Part shown: piece after piece, positions 27,536 through 30,012 of the stretch | Numbering within the stretch: position 1 is the stretch's first letter | How the letters are laid out: each line of letters opens with the position of its first letter | From: a virus | IMG/VR virus record: IMGVR_UViG_3300044678_002033 | Coordinates: 1-30,012 of that record | DNA length: 30,012 nucleotides | Direction: 5' to 3' (one strand) | Notes under the pieces: model-generated | Seen by the model: the letters and a program-made list of their open reading frames with translations, nothing else | The model's database searches: none | What the model was told of the DNA's origin: nothing | Position numbers and translations under genes: made by a program

Positions 27536-28182
27536 CGGTAACCCCCCCAGCCGGACGCCGCCAGCAGCGTGTCGAACGTCTGCGGCACCGGCAGCACCTG
27601 GCTGAAGCCGGTGACCACGGGCTGACGCATCTCGAACCAGTGGGCGACGAGGAGAAGGATCAGACCCTTGACCGTGCTCGGCACGCTCGAGCCGCTGGCC
27701 CCGTAGCCTGCCGGCCAGCGGACGACGACGCTGTTCTCGTCGCCCCGCACCGCCGGCCAGACACCCTCGTAGACGGGGTAGATGCGGCCCGGCGTGGCGT
27801 AGTGGTCGGTCTGAAAAGCCCCCGTCGCCGAGGTGATCGTCTGGCTGGCGCCGGCCTCGTCGCGGTAGATGACCGTCACCGTGCCGCTCGCCATCGGCGG
27901 GCGGGGGAGGATGATCTCCCACAAGGGAAAGCAGTCGTAGCGGGCCTCGAGCGTCTGGGAGATGAGGCTGACGTCCAGCACGTTCTCGACGTACTCGGTC
28001 GCCATCGCGATCAGACTGTTCAGGTAGGTGTCCTCGTCGGAGGTGTCGACGCGGCACTGCGTCTTCGCCTCCGCGAGCGTCACCGGATAGGCCGCCGGGG
28101 CCGTATGCTTGATGAGGCTGCGGTACGGCGTGATGCCAGCCGACGGGTACTCCGGCGAGCCGTAGGTGATCGTGACGGTCAT
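27532..28182 (-). CDS. Head-tail connector protein (HK97 gp6-like / phiE125 gp8-like)
   Basis: The 216-residue product has PVTLAEAKTQCRVDTSDEDT followed by YLNSLIAMATEYVENVL near residues 33-70. The P-(I/V)-TLAEAKxxxRVD...DEDxYLxxLIxxATxYVE pattern is the hallmark of the gp6-like connector family, which forms the ring under the portal. The C-terminal half has PRPPMASGTVTVIYRDEAG and a closing helix, LILLLVAHWFEMRQPV, also typical. Its Shine-Dalgarno lies in a hairpin loop. Confidence 0.9.
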   Translation of the reverse strand: MTVTITYGSPEYPSAGITPYRSLIKHTAPAAYPVTLAEAKTQCRVDTSDEDTYLNSLIAMATEYVENVLDVSLISQTLEARYDCFPLWEIILPRPPMASGTVTVIYRDEAGASQTITSATGAFQTDHYATPGRIYPVYEGVWPAVRGDENSVVVRWPAGYGASGSSVPSTVKGLILLLVAHWFEMRQPVVTGFSQVLPVPQTFDTLLAASGWGGYR

Positions 28183-28376
28183 TTCGGCTTCCTCCTGGCC
28201 GGCTGCGGCATCGTGGCCCGCTCGCTCCGCTCTTCGACGGTCGCGGCCTCCAGCCGCCGCTCGCCGATCTCCTCGACCATGCCGCGGGCGATGTAGATGC
28301 GGGCCGCGCCGTCGCCCCAGTCAAACTCCTGGCCGGCGCGGTAGCCGGCGAATGGCTTCAGGATGCGAATCTTCAT
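28179..28376 (-). CDS. Small phage protein in the head operon, function unknown (65 aa)
   Basis: ATG at 28376 overlaps the stop of the glycosyltransferase (ATGA), and its own stop overlaps the connector ATG. The product begins MKIRILKPFAGYRAGQEFDW and has GDGAARIYIARGMVEEI, then a charged Arg/Glu-rich tail ending ARRKPK. The beta-hairpin with 'YRxGQxxDWxDGxAxxxIxRG' recurs in small phage proteins near connector genes. No function is established to my knowledge. Confidence 0.7.
   Translation of the reverse strand: MKIRILKPFAGYRAGQEFDWGDGAARIYIARGMVEEIGERRLEAATVEERSERATMPQPARRKPK
28185..28201 (-). promoter_or_regulatory. Leader hairpin with GGAGGA in the loop before the connector gene
   Basis: CGGC (28201-28198) and GCCG (28188-28185) pair around CAGGAGGAA on the minus strand; the loop holds the Shine-Dalgarno of the ATG at 28182 and two GGA triplets. 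It lies inside the 3' end of the upstream small gene. A CsrA-type target is possible; four pairs can occur by chance. Confidence 0.35.
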
Positions 28377-29101
28377 GGCACAAACCCCCAGGCTCCTTCC
28401 GGCGGCTTCCTTCCGTTGTTCCAGAACTCCGTCGTGTGCTGCTGCACCTTGCCCCCGTCGACTGTCCTAGACGGCCAGGTGATCATCAGTTCGGCGTGAC
28501 CGACACTGACGTTGGTGGCGATGCCCAGGCGGTTCCCGCTGGCGGCGAACTTCTTCCAGAAGTAGATGTCCTCGTCGATGTGGCCGCCCGTGAACGTCCC
28601 CTCGTCGTTGGCCTCGGCCAGGAACCACGGCTTCGGCATCTTCTTGATGGCGGCGGTGCGGATGAACGTGCAGCCGAAGTGGGCTGTCTCGACGGGCTGC
28701 ACGACCTTCTGGAACCAGTCGTTTTCGACCGTTGTCCGATCGTCGGGCGTGAACCCAGGCAGGGCGAACATCACCGAGTTCGATTCCCGCTTGGTCTGGA
28801 GCGGGGCGATGGCGTCGAAGCCCGAGTGCATCAGGAGGGCGAGGAGTGCTTCGACCGTCTTGGCGGTGAAGATCGTGTCGTAGTCGATCGTCAGCACGAC
28901 GTCGTGCGTGTCGATCACTTGCTCCATCGTCCGCTGGAGACACTGCCCGAAAAACGCCCCTGTGTATTTGATCGGGGCGATCCCGTGCGGCGCGAGAGCC
29001 TGCGAGATGCAGAAGAAATTATCAGTGAAGCCGAGGCGAGGGACGCTCATCAGAGCGGCTACCTTCACCTCGGCTTCACAATTACCGACACGCAGCAGCA
29101 T
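28373..29101 (-). CDS. GT-A fold glycosyltransferase within the head module
   Basis: The 242-residue product shows VVLTIDYDTIFTAKTVEALL with a DxD metal/sugar-nucleotide motif at residues 73-75, PVETAHFGCTFIRTAAIKKM and GGHIDEDIYFWKKFAASGNR, where ED may supply the catalytic base, plus a later VGHAE. This matches family 2-like, GT-A glycosyltransferases. There is no membrane span. Acceptor could be the capsid or decoration protein, given the position directly after them; DNA glycosylation is the alternative. AAGGAG precedes the ATG but is held in a seven-pair hairpin, so expression may be limited. The gene is coupled to the next by ATGA. Confidence 0.8.
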   Translation of the reverse strand: MLLRVGNCEAEVKVAALMSVPRLGFTDNFFCISQALAPHGIAPIKYTGAFFGQCLQRTMEQVIDTHDVVLTIDYDTIFTAKTVEALLALLMHSGFDAIAPLQTKRESNSVMFALPGFTPDDRTTVENDWFQKVVQPVETAHFGCTFIRTAAIKKMPKPWFLAEANDEGTFTGGHIDEDIYFWKKFAASGNRLGIATNVSVGHAELMITWPSRTVDGGKVQQHTTEFWNNGRKPPEGAWGFVP

Positions 29102-29105
29102 GGTT

Positions 29106-29178
29106 CGCTCCTTGTGAGGAGCGGGCGCGCATCCTTGCGCCTTTGTCGGCCGTCATGGCCGTCCCGCTTGTACGGGAC
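29106..29178 (-). promoter_or_regulatory. Four consecutive small hairpins between capsid-side genes and the glycosyltransferase
   Basis: Read on the plus strand the pairs are 29106-29112/29117-29123 (seven pairs), 29127-29131/29136-29140 (GCGCA/TGCGC), 29147-29151/29157-29161 (CGGCC/GGCCG) and 29161-29166/29173-29178 (GTCCCG/CGGGAC). Almost the whole intergenic gap is structured. None has a T-run. The last hairpin before the ATG includes the Shine-Dalgarno of the glycosyltransferase. The array could attenuate transcription or block RNA decay so that capsid-side genes are made in excess. Confidence 0.5.
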
Positions 29179-29615
29179 TAGCCAACGACTCGGCCGATGA
29201 CACCAGCGTCGGAGTTCGACACGGGCGACTCTTCGGCGCGACCCAGGCGGGCCACCATCGCCACGTTCGCCGTGGCGCCGGGCGTGTAGGACACCTTCAG
29301 GTAGCGCTTCTTGGCCTTCGTGTCGATGTCCAGCTTGAGGACGGACGTCAGGGCCGTGCTCGTGACAGCCGGGATCGAGAAGCCGCCGACACCGCCGCCC
29401 ACCAGGGCAGTGACGTTCGAGTAGGACGAGTTGTCGTCTGACTCTTCGACCTTCACGGCGTTCGCGAACACCGTGCTGGCGTTGCTGGCCCGCAGCACGG
29501 TCACGCTGGCGTGATCGTAGCCGATGGTGTCGATCGTCAGCGTGGCGGTCGCGGTCGCGCCGACAGCGGCCGACTCGAGGTTCGCAACGACCTTATGGTT
29601 CTGGGAGTGGATCAT
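29178..29615 (-). CDS. Possible head decoration or capsid-associated protein (145 aa)
   Basis: ATG at 29615 with AGGAG about ten bases upstream. The product is strand-rich: MIHSQNHKVVANLESAAVGA, TLTIDTIGYDHASVTVLRAS, VKVEESDDNSSYSNVTALVG and KKRYLKVSYTPGATANVAMV. The order 'DTxGYDxAxVxVxxG...VxESDDxxxxSxVT...KRYLKVxYTPG' is a recurrent phage protein often placed right after the major capsid protein. I do not know a proven role; decoration or head stabilisation is inferred from position and composition. Confidence 0.7.
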   Translation of the reverse strand: MIHSQNHKVVANLESAAVGATATATLTIDTIGYDHASVTVLRASNASTVFANAVKVEESDDNSSYSNVTALVGGGVGGFSIPAVTSTALTSVLKLDIDTKAKKRYLKVSYTPGATANVAMVARLGRAEESPVSNSDAGVIGRVVG

Positions 29616-29634
29616 GCTTCAGAGGCTCCTGTTA

Positions 29635-30012
29635 TCACGAGGCGGCCGAACGGAGAGCGATCACGGGACCGACCTCCGAAGTCGTGCCAAGGGTGTGTGC
29701 GACCGAATCGAACCGCATCGTTCCCTGGAGCAGGAGCTGGTCGGTGGTCGCGTAGACCTGATCGAACAGCCGCACCGAGAAGTCACGACGCCGGGCGTAG
29801 ATGCAGGCGAGGTTCAGGTTGCCGAAGAGCACCTTCACCTTGCTGGTGTCCGCGCCGAGGGTGCTGTTCATCACATGCACCATCCGCACGGGGTAGCCGA
29901 GGAAGGACTCGCCAGCCGCCGCACCGATGTTCTCGACGGTGTTGCCACCGGCCGCGTACTTCAGGCGGGCGATGCTCGCCGCGTAGCCGGCCGGCGACAC
30001 ATACCAGGCCGC
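29635..30012 (-). CDS. Major capsid protein, HK97-like fold, N-terminal part outside the window
   Basis: About 125 C-terminal residues are visible and the frame runs off the right edge. It contains AAWYVSPAGYAASIARLKYA, ESFLGYPVRMVHVMNSTLG and VKVLFGNLNLACIYARRRDF, then TTDQLLLQGTMRFDSVAHTL. The order 'WVxxPxxxAxIxxLKxAxG...LGxPVxxxxxM...xxxFGNLxxAxxxxxRxxxxV...TDQxLxxxxxRxD' is the C-terminal axial and peripheral domain of HK97-type capsid proteins. The protein ends with RSAAS at 29635. The usual upstream protease and portal would be beyond the edge. Confidence 0.85.
   Translation of the reverse strand, partial: AAWYVSPAGYAASIARLKYAAGGNTVENIGAAAGESFLGYPVRMVHVMNSTLGADTSKVKVLFGNLNLACIYARRRDFSVRLFDQVYATTDQLLLQGTMRFDSVAHTLGTTSEVGPVIALRSAAS

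Noticed and set aside
1-30012. CRISPR array, rRNA, insertion sequence, toxin-antitoxin pair
   Set aside because: No regular short repeats with spacers, no rRNA-like conserved segments, no transposase motifs or terminal inverted repeats, and no recognisable toxin-antitoxin pair were seen.

Overview
The window is a contiguous piece of a temperate tailed double-stranded DNA phage or integrated prophage. It is GC-rich (clearly above 60% by eye). Nearly every gene is on the minus strand, and many neighbours are joined by ATGA, GTGA or TGATG stop/start overlaps. A tape measure gene, tail tube, tail terminator, a -1 frameshifted tail assembly chaperone pair, HK97-type head-tail adaptors and a partial HK97-like major capsid protein indicate a long-tailed phage. 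The chaperone arrangement and the lack of any sheath gene favour a siphovirus. The host cannot be fixed. The LamG-like tail/surface protein and the membrane-anchored coiled-coil protein resemble proteins I associate with planctomycetes, so a planctomycete host is a weak inference.

Layout, read in the minus direction from the right edge. 30012-23651 is head completion and tail assembly: partial capsid protein, possible decoration protein, a GT-A glycosyltransferase, gp6-like connector, two related beta-rich proteins, head closure, gp10-like protein, tail terminator, two tail tube paralogues and the frameshifted chaperones. 23646-16514 holds the tape measure, tail-tip/baseplate candidates, a cysteine-rich protein from a lower-GC stretch and a zinc-binding protein. 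16491-13785 is an enzyme block: HExxH peptidase, small protein, metallophosphoesterase, dCMP deaminase and dNMP kinase. 13725-11928 carries small structural or membrane proteins (a holin-like protein, a 20-residue membrane peptide) and the LamG protein. 10832-11935 is the only plus-strand island: a small protein and a tyrosine integrase, divergent from a two-HTH protein with an AT-hook. 10733-1 is early replication, modification and regulation: SNF2 helicase, a Mom-like acyltransferase, an unusual tRNA, a DCL/DUF3223 protein, Prim-Pol primase, UvrD-like helicase, a zinc/ExoX-C protein, CsrA, a 32-residue membrane protein, two small proteins and a DNA methyltransferase running off the left edge. 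Large terminase, portal and prohead protease are not here and would be expected beyond 30012. I found no endolysin or DNA polymerase.

The most interesting signal is a possible phage-encoded CsrA regulon. The phage has its own CsrA with an arginine at position 44. In its leader the Shine-Dalgarno GGA sits in a six-base hairpin loop. The same loop, AAGGAG, recurs in hairpins ahead of two structural genes, and GGA-in-loop hairpins also precede the primase-side 258-residue gene, the connector gene, the tape measure gene and the SNF2 helicase gene. Three leaders also show strong hairpins that bury the Shine-Dalgarno. Together these suggest post-transcriptional timing of phage genes, which fits the dense minus-strand polycistronic layout.

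Other points: a textbook G GGA AAC slippery site; iteron-like repeats between the two replication genes; a tRNA-Gly-like gene with an eight-base anticodon loop directly beside the Mom-like gene; repeated beta-rich virion protein families; and two very small coupled membrane peptides.
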